Below are positions 1-11,466 of a stretch of DNA of 64,000 bases, piece by piece. Positions within the stretch are counted from its first letter, which is position 1. Each line of letters opens with the position of its first letter. Under the pieces are notes generated by a model. It was given only the letters and a program-made list of their open reading frames with translations. It made no database searches and had not been told where the DNA came from. Both the position numbers and the translations under genes were made by a program. This stretch comes from Cryptomeria japonica (Eukaryota > Streptophyta > Pinopsida > Cupressales > Cupressaceae): NCBI RefSeq assembly GCF_030272615.1, contig NC_081409.1, forward strand, positions 22,568,260 through 22,632,259. Direction: 5' to 3'.

Positions 1-150
1 GGTCGAGCATAACTCATAAATAAGGAAGTGGTCATAAAACAAGTGTGTGTCCATCAATGACAATCACAACATCATCAAAATGCCAACACCATGAAGTGTG
101 TTTCCATAAATAACAACACCTATAACCTGAATGAGTGTCAATTGCCAACA
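1..150 (-). repeat. Element A, partial 3' LTR (cut by window edge)
   Basis: Read on the minus strand this LTR starts TGTTGGCAATTGACACTC immediately after a polypurine tract (151-170) and runs off the left edge. The same start and tract occur at 61,684 (element D), and B has a close variant at 33,248. It is the downstream LTR of the oldest element in the left half. Its length and far end cannot be seen. Confidence 0.75.
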
Positions 151-345
151 ATCTCCCCCTTTGGCATTGATGGCAACAGTCATGTGAAAAATGGAGCGTT
201 GAAGTGTTGTACTGGTTCCTGTCCAAAATCTGATCTCCAAAAGCTGGTCTCAGAAGGCTACTCCCCTTGAGCTATACATTACTTCTTATGCCCCTTAACA
301 TTTTTCCCATCCAACCCCTTCCTCTTTGACAACAATGCCAAAGGC
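151..345 (-). promoter_or_regulatory. Element A double polypurine tract
   Basis: On the minus strand a GCCAAAGGGGGAGAT tract abuts the LTR start at 150. A second, similar purine block (TTGTTGTCAAAGAGGAAGGGG-like, plus positions about 310-345) lies roughly 165 bases upstream. B has the same pair at 33,066-33,090 and 33,225-33,247, and D at 61,828-61,855 and 61,685-61,709. Polypurine tracts prime plus-strand DNA synthesis, and multiplied tracts are a known trait of Sireviruses. Confidence 0.7.
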
Positions 346-591
346 TAGGGCAAAAAATAAAAATAAATCAATGAAATTCTGTACAAATCAAAATTGTGAT
401 TACCGGATCTAGATGTACTTGAAAATATCCGGATAAGCACCCTTCAAAAATGCCAAATAAGTATCCTAGCCAGTCTTTAAAGTTCCCAAAATTGATACAA
501 ACCCATTCAGAATGCAAGTGTGCAGTTCTTCTTCTGTTAGGGTTGCTGGTGTGGGCATATTCATTTGATCCATACATTCTTGCTTATGAAG
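346..591 (-). pseudogene. Element A, C-terminal coding remnant
   Basis: The minus strand between the G1 insertion site (target duplication TGAAG at 587-591) and the polypurine region still reads as coding-like sequence (a stretch such as PTPATLTEEELHTCILNGF), with stops. It continues the piece that resumes at 17,131. No domain is recognisable. It is probably the degenerate end of the A/D-type ORF plus 3' UTR. Confidence 0.45.
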
Positions 592-2221
592 TGTGTAGGG
601 GAAAAAGTGACACTAAGCAAACATGCCCTAATCTCACTTTCAATCACACACTTGTGGAATACGAAAGAGCCTAGAGGTATCACACAATTGGCTACTTCTT
701 TTTGTGGAAGAGAGAGCCATGGGCTACCTATTAGGATTTCTATTCCTTTGTTGCAAATGATGGATAGAATGATACAAGTTCAACTACTAGCCCTGGAGTG
801 CAAGTATGAACAAGTAACAAGATTGCAAGATTGAGATTAAGTGATGAAAAGCTATAAACACAAGGATAAAAGGAGAATGCAGATGTGTACCTGGGGTTAA
901 AATCTAAGTGGAAATGTTTGGGACGGGGGCGCATGCTCCTCTGACCTGATTCTGCACCTGAAACTGCTCCTTTTGGTAACCTGAAAGCTGTCGAAAAGTG
1001 CTGAAAACTGCTGTTGTCTAAGGGACTAGGGCGCCCAGTGCCCCTGTCCTGTCAGGACCAGGGTTCCCCATGCCCCTATCCTAGGTTTCTGCTCTGCAAT
1101 TTGGTGTGTTGTCCCATCTCAGTCTGCTCCTGTCAGATCTGCAACTTGCGGCATCCTTCAAATTTGGAAATCTGCACTTATATCTGAAAAGGGGTTGTAG
1201 GGCGGCTATATAGGGTTTTTCCTTAGTCAAACCCCCACTTTGGTGATTTCCACCTCCACGAATAGCCAAGTTGTATAGTAAAAGTTGTGTGTAGACCTTG
1301 TGTGTGTGCAAGATCCTAAAATGAAAGTAGGCAAATTAGAGCAACCTAGAAAGTAAACCCTAATTGCTTGTAAATGATAATGTAAATGCTCCAAATCAAG
1401 ATGCAAAGTGATCTAAAGCATGAATACAAATGATATAATGAGGCTTGTGCAAAGACATGAAAACAACATGAAATCATACCCAACCCCAAGGGAGGGTTAC
1501 AAGCCAATCTTCAGTCGGTGATCCCCTATTGCTCTTCAATGTCTTCAAAGCCCTAAATGGATGAATGAAATTGATGAATGCTTGATGGATGGATGTTGAA
1601 TGTTGTTGAAGTCTTCAAAGATCTGCTCTTTCACTGCATAGAAGGCCCCTAAAACCAGAATTTCAAATCCTTTCAAATGAAGAAAGAGAGCTCTTATATA
1701 TGAAACCCTAGGTCTTAATTTCAACTTTTGGCTAACCTAGAGATTGAATCTCCTGCCAATATCTTGGGGTTAAGCTTTATTTTATGATTGGATTGCGCTC
1801 CTAAAATTTTGAGAAAAATGTCTAGGACCATGTGCACTCCGGGCGCCATGGTCCCGACAACTTTTCACCAAATTTTCAAGGCCGTCGGATATGATGATTT
1901 TAGAGAGAATCCCAAAGTTACAGGTGATTTCGAGATGTTTTGACCCCCGTAATCAAGCCCCCAAGTTCAAAATAGGACCTAATTAGGGTTTTTGATTAAG
2001 TGATGTATTAGAGGAATAAAATGAAAGGGGCACACTTTAATGAAAAGGGCCCAACTTTATGATATGGGAGATGACAAAATAGAACCTTAGACCTAATTAA
2101 TTTAATTAATTAAGTGCTAAAGGGGAAATGCCATGCAAAATACAAAATGCGCCAAGGCGGGTGCTAAACTAGGTGTGAAATTGTACCACCCTAGCAAGTG
2201 CGTACAATTTATGACGCTACA
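592..2221 (-). repeat. G1 3' LTR
   Basis: This 1,630-base LTR reads TGTAGCGTC...CCCCTACACA on the minus strand. It contains a short tandem GC-rich repeat near 1,020-1,084 (two units of the CAGGACCAGGGCGCCC type) and two TATA-like candidates on the minus strand (about 1,692-1,700 and about 1,205-1,215). It also has plant telo-box words (AAACCCTAA) near 1,354. It is the downstream LTR of G1, directly adjoining the target duplication at 587-591. Confidence 0.9.
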
Positions 2222-2238
2222 TTTAGCCCCCACTTTAG
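2222..2238 (-). promoter_or_regulatory. G1 polypurine tract
   Basis: Minus strand AAAGTGGGGGCTAAA lies immediately upstream of the LTR start TGTAGCG, the expected place for the plus-strand primer of a Ty3/gypsy element. Confidence 0.75.
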
Positions 2239-3877
2239 CGGTCATATGAACACTACGTGCATATGCAAGCTAAAGTACAGAAAAGTAAACATTATTTGAA
2301 AAAGGATATATCCATAAGTTGTCAGACGAAACCCCCAGCGGTATCTGCAGTACACAGTTAGGAACCTCACCCTACAAAACACACGTTAGATCACAAAATC
2401 ACCTAATGCTTACTAAGGAAGGTGATAAAAATTTGAGGGTAGCTATATGCCCCCCTCTGTTTTGGCTTGCTAATTTTAGTGAGTTGAAACAGGGTATCAT
2501 GTTTACCACTTCGAATTGTTAAAGAATATTGATGTCAAATGCTCACAAGAAGATTTGATATGAGAAGAATAGTGAGAGAGAAAACATGGACTTCTCGCCC
2601 ATAGATCTTGTCTAGGTGATCCATGGGAAAAAGGACATAGAAAACTAGCCCCCAGAGTCTGTCTAGGTGATCCATGTAAGGGAGGAGAGTGAGAAAGTCT
2701 AGCCTTATGCCGCTAGTTCCACTCAACCTCGTGCATGTGTGTGTAAGGGAGGTTAGAAGCACCTCATAGGAGTCTATGCCTGAGTATGCTACAACCTGTA
2801 TATGTATAGTACAAAAGCGTGACATCTCGCTCTAAGAGTTTGTGCTCTGGTTTCGAGAATAATCACCTTGCATAAAAGAAAAATGGAGACATCTCGCTCT
2901 AAGAGTCTGTGCTCTGGTTCCGAGAATGACCCATTACTCAAAAAGTGTAATGTTTATGTCATAAGAAAAGTAGAACAAGGATACCTACCTTCATCACAAA
3001 AGAAGATACCCCAAAAATGCAACAATGTCATAGATCCAAGCAAGAGAGTTTTGCACTCTTTAAGCAAGGATAAGATAGTTGAAAAAGGGATATCTTGTAG
3101 TATGTGTAAAGGAGATCCTTAGAGGAGAAGAGATCTTTTTACAAAAGACACCTATCCCCGAGAGGAATTGTCTTAGACAAATATAACATCTTCTAGAATA
3201 AGACAAAGAAGAGAATAAGAATGCAATACTTCCTTCTTTTGCGAGGTGAAAGTGATTCTTAATGAAGGATGACGCTCTTTTTAACCCAATTGAGAGAGTG
3301 AATTCATTATGGATGTATTTTACCAAGTGCAAAAGAGGTTGTAGTCAAGGACTTACACCTCTTGTAAGAGAGAATCCTTGAACAAACAACAACAAATGCA
3401 TACAAGGAATAACATCAAGTAATAAAGTTCACACCATCCACGAAATAGGAAAAAGTGGATCCTTAGATAAAAATAAGAAAAGATCATTGCCTCCCAAGGA
3501 TAAGGTCAATGAGAAGGACTTACACAATCTTCCAGGGAGAGATTTAGACATAAAAAAAATGTACTACATACTCACATGAGTTCATGCAAGCAAGACATTA
3601 GTGTATGTAAAATGCTCCTCACAAGAAGTGGGTAGGATAAGAAAGAGAATACACATCTTCTCCCATATCTAGGAAAAGAGAATTCTAAAGCAAAGATGAT
3701 CAATATTTCCACACTATTACCCCATAGGAACAAGAGATAACATAGAAAAATTAGGCTATTATGTTGCTTCAAAAAATATGATTGCACTTGAAATTGTACC
3801 ATCATGAATGACAATGAGCCCCTAGTAAATGAGCTACCAATGTCACATAATGATGAGCAACATAATAGCCATTAATG
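2239..3877 (-). other. G1 3' non-coding region with direct repeats
   Basis: I see no coding domain here. A block of about 44 bases containing CATCTCGCTCTAAGAGT is repeated near 2,820-2,863 and 2,887-2,930. A second short direct repeat (GTCTAGGTGATCCATG) occurs near 2,609 and 2,660. Purine-rich words such as AAGAGA recur to about 3,800. This is likely the long 3' UTR of the element. Confidence 0.5.
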
Positions 3878-4299
3878 TTATTTAAAGACATGATAGATTG
3901 AATGAGGTATTTGAATATGACATGCTGAATGCTCAACCATAAGTGAGATCAAAAACATGTATAAAATGATAAAAATTGAAGAAGGAAAGTTACGAGAAAT
4001 CTTAGAAGAGAGATGAGTGTAATTTATTAGAGCCTTATCCCTGGAGGAAAGGAATTTATGATGAATAGGAGATAAAGATTCATAAGTGGATTTAGAAATT
4101 TGAGGGGAGTCATAAAGAGATTTGTTCATCACCAAGATTTCCTTATGAGGGGAATGAGAGTTGATAGAAGTAGAAGATGATTTAGTTGAAGTGAGATCAT
4201 CATCACTACTAAATATAGCATTCACATTGAGAGATGGTCTTTAAATGCTTTGGTGGGCTTAGAAAAATTATATCCAAGTCCAAATGAATATTCATGCAT
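3878..4299 (-). pseudogene. G1 C-terminal part of G-patch/linker ORF
   Basis: On the minus strand the first codons below the C1 insertion site continue the G-patch-like reading frame that was cut at 10,698 (a GLGYNF-type ending). A frameshift near 4,230 then leads into an open frame of 115 codons (3,878-4,225), rich in Ser, Thr, Asp and Lys. No further domain is recognised. The corresponding region of autonomous element F leads into reverse transcriptase; none follows here. Confidence 0.6.
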
Positions 4300-4304
4300 G
4301 TTAT
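4300..4304. repeat. C1 target-site duplication GTTAT (left copy)
   Basis: GTTAT directly precedes the C1 5' LTR and is repeated exactly at 10,693-10,697 after the 3' LTR. It marks integration inside the G-patch-like codons of G1. Confidence 0.95.
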
Positions 4305-4966
4305 TGTTAGTGTAGGTTTTTTTATTTTCCTTATGTTAGGGGGTATTTATTTTTCCTACACATATATTATTAAGCTTGCTTAGGTTATTAGGTGTGGTTA
4401 ATATGAGGACACGTGGCGGAATACATTAGCTACATGTGTAACTCTCCACCTCACATGGGTAGTTGAGTTACACACCCTCTTTTGGCTTGTTATGCCACCT
4501 CTCATAACCACTATTTTGTCATTTCCTAAGTGGGTTATGGGGTAGTTGGGTTTCTCACCCTCTTTTGGCTTTATGTGCCACCTCTTATAACTCCTTTTTT
4601 GTTTTCATGTAAGGAGGTTATGCCACATGTTTTGGCATTTACCAAGTAGGTAAAAACCTCCCACCTTTTATGGGGTAGTAGGTAAAACCTCCCACTTTTT
4701 ATGGAGGTGGGAGTTAATGCACCTCTTGGTTGTATATGCTATTATTTTTCTATATAATAAGCAATATACTCTCACCTTCACTAAGTTAAGTGATAGCTCG
4801 GTGAGAGTCTTCTCTAAATTCTCTTCTTTATCTCTATTTTTCTCTCATATCAGATTTATCTTCATTCAGCTATTTTGATCTTCGATCATCCGTTGCTTGG
4901 AGTTGCATGTGATCTATGACCGACATCAGATCCTGGCTCAATTCTTGCTTCTCGCAGAATTTAACA
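4305..4966 (+). repeat. C1 5' LTR
   Basis: It starts TGTTAGTGTAGG and ends GAATTTAACA. It contains a block beginning GGGTAGTTG that recurs 83 bases apart (4,457 and 4,540). A hairpin (CTCCCAC at 4,689-4,695 with GTGGGAG at 4,707-4,713) sits about 40 bases before the TATA-like TATATAATAA. It differs from the 3' LTR by five substitutions and no indels. Confidence 0.97.
4751..4760 (+). promoter_or_regulatory. C1 LTR TATA box candidate
   Basis: TATATAATAA lies about 215 bases before the LTR end. Transcription would start near 4,780-4,790, leaving an R/U5 of about 180 bases. The 3' LTR carries the same motif at 10,477. Confidence 0.55.
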
Positions 4967-4980
4967 TGGTATCAGAGCCG
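4967..4980 (+). other. C1 primer-binding site (initiator Met tRNA)
   Basis: TGGTATCAGAGCCG directly follows the 5' LTR and is complementary to the 3' end of plant initiator methionine tRNA, the usual minus-strand primer for plant copia elements. Confidence 0.95.
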
Positions 4981-5749
4981 TGTTGTCTAGTATAGCTCAT
5001 TGCTTTTTTGATTTATTTGAGAGATTTGAGATTGTTAGATAGCTAATATTTTTCTTAAAAACCAAGTATGCTCTTCTCCTGCATTTTCGTGTGATCTGGA
5101 GAATCAGAACAGTTTAAAGGAAAATAAGCTTCTAGTTAAATCTGGTTTTATATATGTGTTCTTTGAGATCTGGGTGATTGCAGCATTTTTGGTAATATTG
5201 GAGGCTTCTTTAGCATTTCCAGAGTGTCCAGAAGGCTTGTGAAAATCATAAGTGACTTTTATTTCACCAAATTCAGAGTTTGGAGAACACAATTAAAAAA
5301 AAAATCAGAGTACTTGACGGAAAGCTGGAAATGAGCACTCTTCATAATTGCAGGTCTTATTGAAATATTCTACCCTTCTTTGTTAGATATTGCAGGTTGA
5401 ATCAGCTGCATGTTTTTTTCCATTCTATAGATCATATCTTTCTTCTCACAACTCTATTTTACAAAAATGAATAGTTGTTGGAAAGGTATTAAGATACATT
5501 GAGCAGCTATAAGGCTAATTTTTTCAGATTTTGTGTTAAATTTATTTAAACTTTCTATTTTGGCCATTAAAGCCTTAGAAAGCATTGTAATCTGATAAAA
5601 GCCTTGTAAATGCACTAATTATAAAGTGCCAACCTTGTAATATTTTTGGGGGGGGGGGTGATTTCAAAGACTAGTGAAAAGGGGGGGTGTCTCTTGTGTC
5701 TTCTTTCTTGCACTCTTCTTGACTCTTTGCAATCTTCTTTTCTGCTATC
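4981..5749 (+). other. C1 untranslated leader with long G runs
   Basis: No coding domain is seen. The last hundred bases contain an 11-G run (5,648-5,658) and a 7-G run (5,681-5,687) just before the gag start codon at 5,750. Confidence 0.7.
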
Positions 5750-8700
5750 ATGGATGCATCTACAGTTCCACTTTTAACACCATATAATTACTTTGAATGG
5801 AAATCTAAGATGATAATATATCTGAAAAGACATGGATATCATCATGTTACTATGGGACTTGAAACTGAACCTCAAGATGCTGCAGAAAAGATTAAATGGT
5901 TTAATAAATGTGATGAAGTTTTTGGTACATTGTGCATGTCAGTCTCTCCTGACCTTCTTTTTCCCATTGAATCTGCTACTACACCAAATGCAGTATAGAA
6001 TACTTTAGGAAACCTCTTTGGTAAGCAGGATGAACTAAGAGGTCATCAATTGGAGAATGAACTCATAGGGTTGAATCCAACCAATTTTGATACTATACAA
6101 GACTTCTTCACTAAACTTAAGTCTATAAGATTGCAGTTGGAACAGTGTGGAACTAAGAAAGATGATAAGCAACTGATCTTGAGTATTCTTTCTAAGCTTG
6201 GTCCTAATTATTCAGTGTTTATTTCTACATTCTATGCTACCAAATGTGCCCTAGGTACCACATTCAAAATGCCTTCTTTAGATGATTTTGCTGCAGAACT
6301 CACTAGGGAGCAGGACAAATTGGTTCAAATGGGTACAATAAAGCCCTCTAAGTCACATGCCTTAGTTGTAAATCAAGGCACAAAAGAACATAAAGGGTCT
6401 AGTAAGCAAGATAAGAAACAAAAGAACCAAGGAGAGAAGAAGAAAGATCAGAAATCTGCTACTTCAAAAGCAGACAATGAGACCTCTTTATCAAAAGGTG
6501 AACAACCTAAGAAGGAGAAGGTCAAGTGTTCTTATTGTAAGAGGCCTGGTCATGATGAACATAAGTGTTTAAAGAAACAAATTGATCACCTTTCAAATCT
6601 TCTTGAAAAGAATAATATCAAGGTTCCTGATTCAGTCAAACAAAGTTCATCGGAAGGATCTTCTAAGGACATAGATAAGAGTAAGGGGAAAGGAAAGGGT
6701 AAGGCCCTAGTTGCTATTGCTTCACAACCAAATTCTTGGATAATTGACTCAGGTGCTTCACACCACATGGCTTCTTCAGAAGATGATTTCACATCTTTAG
6801 AGCCATGTTCTATGCCTTCCATCCTAATGGGTGATGACACTCCTGTTGAAGTGCATGGGAGAGGGTCTGTTGATGTGGGTGAAGGAACATTTCAAGATGT
6901 CCTTTGTGTTCCATCTTTATCAACTAATCTCCTATCTGTTTATCAGATCACTCACACTAGTTCTGGCAAGCAAGTTGAGTTCACACCAGATGCAGTGGTA
7001 ATCAGCGAAATGCATAATGGGTCTACTGTTGCTGTGGGAAAAGCAGATCATCATTCTAGATTATATCAGTTTTCTCACTTTGTTCCTGACTCTCATTCGA
7101 CAGTTTTACTCACTCATGCAGATGAGGTGAGTTGTTTGTGGCATCAACGGTTTGGCCACTTGAACTACCGTTACTTGCAACAACTCAGTCAACAAGAAAT
7201 GGTTTCAGGGTTGCCTTCTATTCGATTTTCTGATGGAGTTTGCCAGGGGTGCATTCTTGGTAAGCATCCAGAGGAGAAGTATGATAAAGGTAAATCTTGG
7301 AGAGCTACACAACTATTGGAGTTGGTACATAGTGACTTGGCAGGACCATTTCCACAACCATCTTTCAGCAAGGCTAGATATGTCTTGACATTTATTGATG
7401 ACTTTTCCAGATATACATGGGTTTACTTTCTCAAACAAAAGTCTGAAGTCTTTGAAAATTTTCTAGATTTTAAAGCTTTTGTAGAGAAACAATCTGGGAA
7501 GTTCATCAAGATTCTACGTACAGATAATGGGGGTGAATATGTTAATAATCAGTTTGAACAGTTTTGTGCTTCAGAAGGTATCAACATGCAGCACACAGTT
7601 CCATACAGTCCTCAACAAAATGGTGTAGCAGAACGAAAAAATAGGTCCTTGAAGGAGATGGCTAATTGTATGATTCACTCCAAGTCTTTGGCACCTCAGT
7701 ATTGGGCAAAGGCCATCAACTGTGCATGTTACATCCAGAATCGAGTTCCTCATAAAGCTGTGAAGGGGGTAACTCCCTTTCAAGCTTGGACTGGTCGAAA
7801 ACCCACAGTTAAACACTTTAGAGTGTTTGGTTCTCTTGCATGGGCCCACATTCCAGCTGAAAAACGCAAGGCTATGGATCCGCAGAGTAAGCCTTGCATA
7901 TTTGTTGGATATCCAGATGATGTCAAAGGGTATAGGCTTCTCCATCCCACTACTCATGATTTGTTCATTGAGAGGAGTGTTCATTTTGAGGAGAGTTCTT
8001 CTAGTTCTTCTCATACCACTTCTCCATCCACTATCACATTGGAGAAATTGCATTATGATGACAGTTCTTCAGAGGATCTTAATCCTCCTAATCTTGATGA
8101 GGAGTCTTCTTCCTCTACTTCAGATGGTGACAGTGATGATGAGGATTCACATTCCTCTCATAGTCATCATTCAGAGGCTGATGATTCTCCCCCAGACTCT
8201 CCAGCCTCAATGCCTCTTTGGGCTCGACAAACTTTTGAGTCAGCAGGAGATTGGCTTGGTGATCCATTAGATACTAGAAGAACAAGGTCACAATTTCAAC
8301 AAGCTCCACATCTCTTCATTGCTTCAGCTTCTGATCCACAGTCCTTTCGAGAAGCTTCAGGTGTTCCTGAGTGGGATGCTGCAATGCAAGAAGAGTTCAA
8401 TTCCTTGGAAAGGAATCACACATGGGATTTAGTTCCTCTTCCTAAGGGAAGGAAACTTGTTCGATGCAAGTGGATCTATCGAACAAAATTTGCAGCGGAT
8501 GGGTCGGTTGATAAGTATAAGGCTCTCTTGGTAGCAAAAGGTTTTTCCCAAGTTCCAGGGGTTGATTACTCTGAGACTTTTGCTCCAGTTTCTAAGATGA
8601 ATTCCATCTGACTTGTTCTTGCTATAGCTGCAGCCCATCATTGGGAAGTTCATCAGATGGATGTGAAGAGTGCATTTCTTCATGGTGACCTTCAGGAGGA

Positions 8701-9874
8701 AATCTACATGGAGCAACCACAGGGGTTTGTTCAGGATCCTTCACTTGTGTGTCGACTTTGAAAGTCTCTCTATGGCCTCAAACAGGCTCCTCGAGCTTGG
8801 TATGCCAAGATGGACTCATTCCTTCTAACAGTTGGTTTCACTCGGTGCCATTCTGATCTGAATGTATACATTCTACAACAGGATGAAACTCTCACATCTC
8901 TAGTTCTCTATGTTGATGACTTGTTACTCACAGGGAGTCACTCATCCACCATCAAAGCAGTGAAAATTGCTCTACATGATAGATTTTTGATGTCAGACTT
9001 GGGTCTTCTACATTACTTCTTGGGAATTGACATCACTCAATCATCTTCAAGAATCTTCCTTGGACAACCCAAGTATGCACTTGATATGCTCTCCAGATTT
9101 CACATGGCTGATTGTAAGCCTGCACCTACTCCATTTTTGTCAGGAGTCAAACTTGAGGCTAAGTGCTCTTCACCCTTGGTTGATGGCACTTTATATCGAC
9201 AACTTGTTGGAAGCCTCATTTATTTGACTCATACGAGACCCGACATTTCTTATGCTGTGGGCATGGTCTCTAGATTCATGCAGGAGCCACATGAGTTGCA
9301 TTGGAAAGCAGCTAAGCGGATCCTCCACTACATTCAGGGTACTCACAATTATGGAATTCAGTATGTAGTAGGTGTGGATATTGACTTGGTAGGATATACG
9401 GATTCAGATTGGGCAGGTGATTCTCAGGATCGCAAGTCTACTTCTAGGTATTGCTTCTCACTTGGTTCTGGTCCAGTTTGTTGGTCGAGCAAGAAGCAGT
9501 CTGCAATTGCTCTTTCATCGACAGAGGCCGAGTATCGAGGGGCAGTCAATGCCACCACTGAGGCTATTTGGCTTCAAAATATTCTTACTGAGCTTGGTAT
9601 TCCAGTTAGAAAGCCTACCATCATCTTTTGTGATAATCAGAGTGCTATACAGATCTCAAGAAATCCAGTTCATCATCAGAGGATGAAACACATTGAGATA
9701 CATATGCACTATATTCGGGAGCTCATTCAGGAAGGCATCATTGATCTTAAGTATTGTTCTACATCGGAGCAAACTGCGGACATCTTCACCAAACCTTTCA
9801 CCGAAAGCAAGTTCCTTCATTTGCGATCTTTGCTTGGGATGCAAAAGGTGTCTACTTCAGGAGGGGCTTCTTAG
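5750..9874 (+). pseudogene. C1 gag-pol polyprotein with three in-frame stops
   Basis: One frame of 1,375 codons is open except for TAG at 5,996-5,998, TGA at 8,609-8,611 and TGA at 8,759-8,761. Seen in order: a gag domain; a lysine-rich stretch; a zinc knuckle CSYCKRPGHDEHKC (6,527-6,567); protease DSGASHH (Asp codon 6,746); an integrase zinc-binding HHCC region from about 7,139; integrase catalytic Asp 7,334, Asp 7,523 and Glu 7,631; an acidic Ser-rich linker (about 7,990-8,210); reverse transcriptase with YVDD at 8,909-8,920; and RNase H with TDSDWAGD near 9,398. The start is the first ATG after the leader. All three stops fit C-to-T or G-to-A changes (TGG to TAG, probable CGA to TGA twice). 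Catalytic residues are otherwise intact. Confidence 0.93.
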
Positions 9875-10030
9875 TCCTTCATTCTTTCTCTCTCTATTTA
9901 GGGGGGTCTATTCCTCTTATGGGGGGGGTCTTCTTCTTTTGGGGGGGATATTTATGTACATGGGTACCTAACATGGCCTCATTTGCCGGGACCCATCTTT
10001 TCACCCACCTAAGCTACGCTTAAGGGGGGG
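9875..10030 (+). promoter_or_regulatory. C1 3' UTR with G runs and polypurine tract
   Basis: G runs of 6, 8 and 7 lie at 9,901-9,906, 9,921-9,928 and 9,941-9,947. The final AAGGGGGGG (10,022-10,030) abuts the 3' LTR and is the polypurine tract. Confidence 0.85.
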
Positions 10031-10692
10031 TGTTAGTGTAGGTTTTTTTATTTTTCTTATGTTAGGGGGTATTTATTTTTCCTACACATATATTATTAAG
10101 CTTGCTTAGGTTATTAGGTGTGGTTAATATGAGGACACGTGGCGGAATACATTAGCTACATGTGTAACTCTCCACCTCACATGGGTATTTGAGTTACACA
10201 CCCTCTTTTGGCTTGTTGTGCCACCTCTCATAACCACTATTTTGTCATTTCCTAAGTGGGTTATGGGGTAGTTGGGTTTCTCACCCTCTTTTGGCTTTAT
10301 GTGCCACCTCTTATAACTCCTTTTTTGTTTTCATGTAAGGAGGTTATGCCACATGTTTTGGCATTTACCAAGTAGGTAAAAACCTCCCACCTTTTATGGG
10401 GTAGTAGGTAAAACCTCCCACTTTTTATGGAGGTGGGAGTTAATGCACCTCTTGGTTGTATATGCTATTATTTTTCTATATAATAAGCAATATACTCTCA
10501 CCTTCACTAAGTTAAGTGATAGCTTGGTGAGAGTCTTCTCTAAATTCTCTTCTTTATCTCTATTTTTCTCTCATATCAGATTTATCTTCATTCAGCTATT
10601 TTGATCTTCGATCATCCGTTGCTTGGAGTTGCATGTGATCTATGACCGACATCAGATCCTGGCTCAATTCTTGCTTCTCACAGAATTTAACA
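10031..10692 (+). repeat. C1 3' LTR
   Basis: It is 662 bases, the same length as the 5' copy, with five substitutions (three C/T or G/A differences among them). It is followed by the target duplication GTTAT at 10,693-10,697. Its sequence supplies the artificial stop codon (minus strand, 10,687-10,689) that ends the interrupted G1 frame. Confidence 0.97.
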
Positions 10693-11466
10693 GTTATGTT
10701 CTAAAGGAACTTTAATTCCTTTTTCATTTGCACCACAATCATTTCCACTATAGCCACTCTTAGCCAAAAGATGAAAACCACGACCATAACGATTAGCCAT
10801 TTCAGAAAGAAAAGGTGGTTTTTCATAAGACAAGGAATCAAATTCTTCAGAATTAGAGGTGTGAGGAGAAGAAGTTTGAGAAGCGGCCACAAAATTATTG
10901 CTCATAGGTTCAGGTAAGACTGATTGATCTCTAGTTTCTTCCTTCTTTTTAACTTTAAGCTCTCTAGGAGGAACCCTATACTCACCTACAAAGGTGGGAT
11001 TAAAATCAAGAGATCCCCAATCGTCTTCTACGAGAACCTTCTCAGGATCAAAAGCCTTTTCATGTGTAGATTCAAGTTGAGAAGAATCTTCTTCAGGAAC
11101 TTCAGACTCATCCAAAGAATTTTGATTATCAGAGGGTGATGATTCATCCATAGGTATCTTGTTTAACGAGTCATCACTAGAAGAGGAAGGCTTAGAAGAA
11201 CTCCCTTTGGAAGTAGATGTTTGCAAACAAGCTTGAAAATTAGTATCACCTATCAAGGTATATGTCTTATTATTATAAATAAATTTAACTTGTCTATGCA
11301 ATGTAGAGGGGACAGCTTGCATACTGTGAATCCAAGGTCTCCCTAATAACAAGTTGTATGTTAGATTTCCTGACATAACATGGATAGGAGTAGGCAAAGT
11401 AATAGGTCCCACTGTGATGGGTAAGGTGATAATACCTAATGAAGACTTAGCCACATTATCAAAGCC
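10693..11466 (-). pseudogene. G1 protease C-terminal half and G-patch-like region
   Basis: The minus strand encodes a protease tail with YNLLLGRPWIHSMQAVPS, a motif shared almost word for word with element F (45,190-45,606) and G2 (59,129-59,392). An acidic Ser/Asp/Glu-rich linker follows, with a WGSLDF motif also found in G2. Then comes a Gly-rich G-patch-like segment (YGRGFHLLAKSGYSGND). The frame is cut by C1 in the middle of that segment and resumes, in phase, below 4,300. G-patch domains usually bind RNA or helicase partners; the role in this element is inferred only from family resemblance. Confidence 0.8.

Larger units (their letters stand above)
4305..10692 (+). mobile_element. Element C1: near-intact Ty1/copia retrotransposon
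   Basis: The element is 6,388 bases with two 662-base LTRs, a 5-base duplication GTTAT, an initiator-Met tRNA primer-binding site, a single gag-pol frame and a G-rich polypurine tract. Domain order is gag, zinc knuckle, protease, integrase, reverse transcriptase, RNase H, which is diagnostic of Ty1/copia. The LTRs differ at 5 of 662 positions by hand count, so insertion was recent. Three in-frame stops make the copy non-autonomous. It lies in the opposite orientation to its host element G1. Confidence 0.97.

Noticed and set aside
1350-1362. AAACCCTAA telomere-like words in G1-family LTRs (also near 12,846 and 16,258) and in B LTRs.
   Set aside because: They are single units, so they are telo-box style promoter words at most and not interstitial telomere arrays.
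7571-8270. Open frames of 160 and 147 codons overlapping C1 integrase and linker.
   Set aside because: They are shadows of the gag-pol frame, which carries the conserved motifs.
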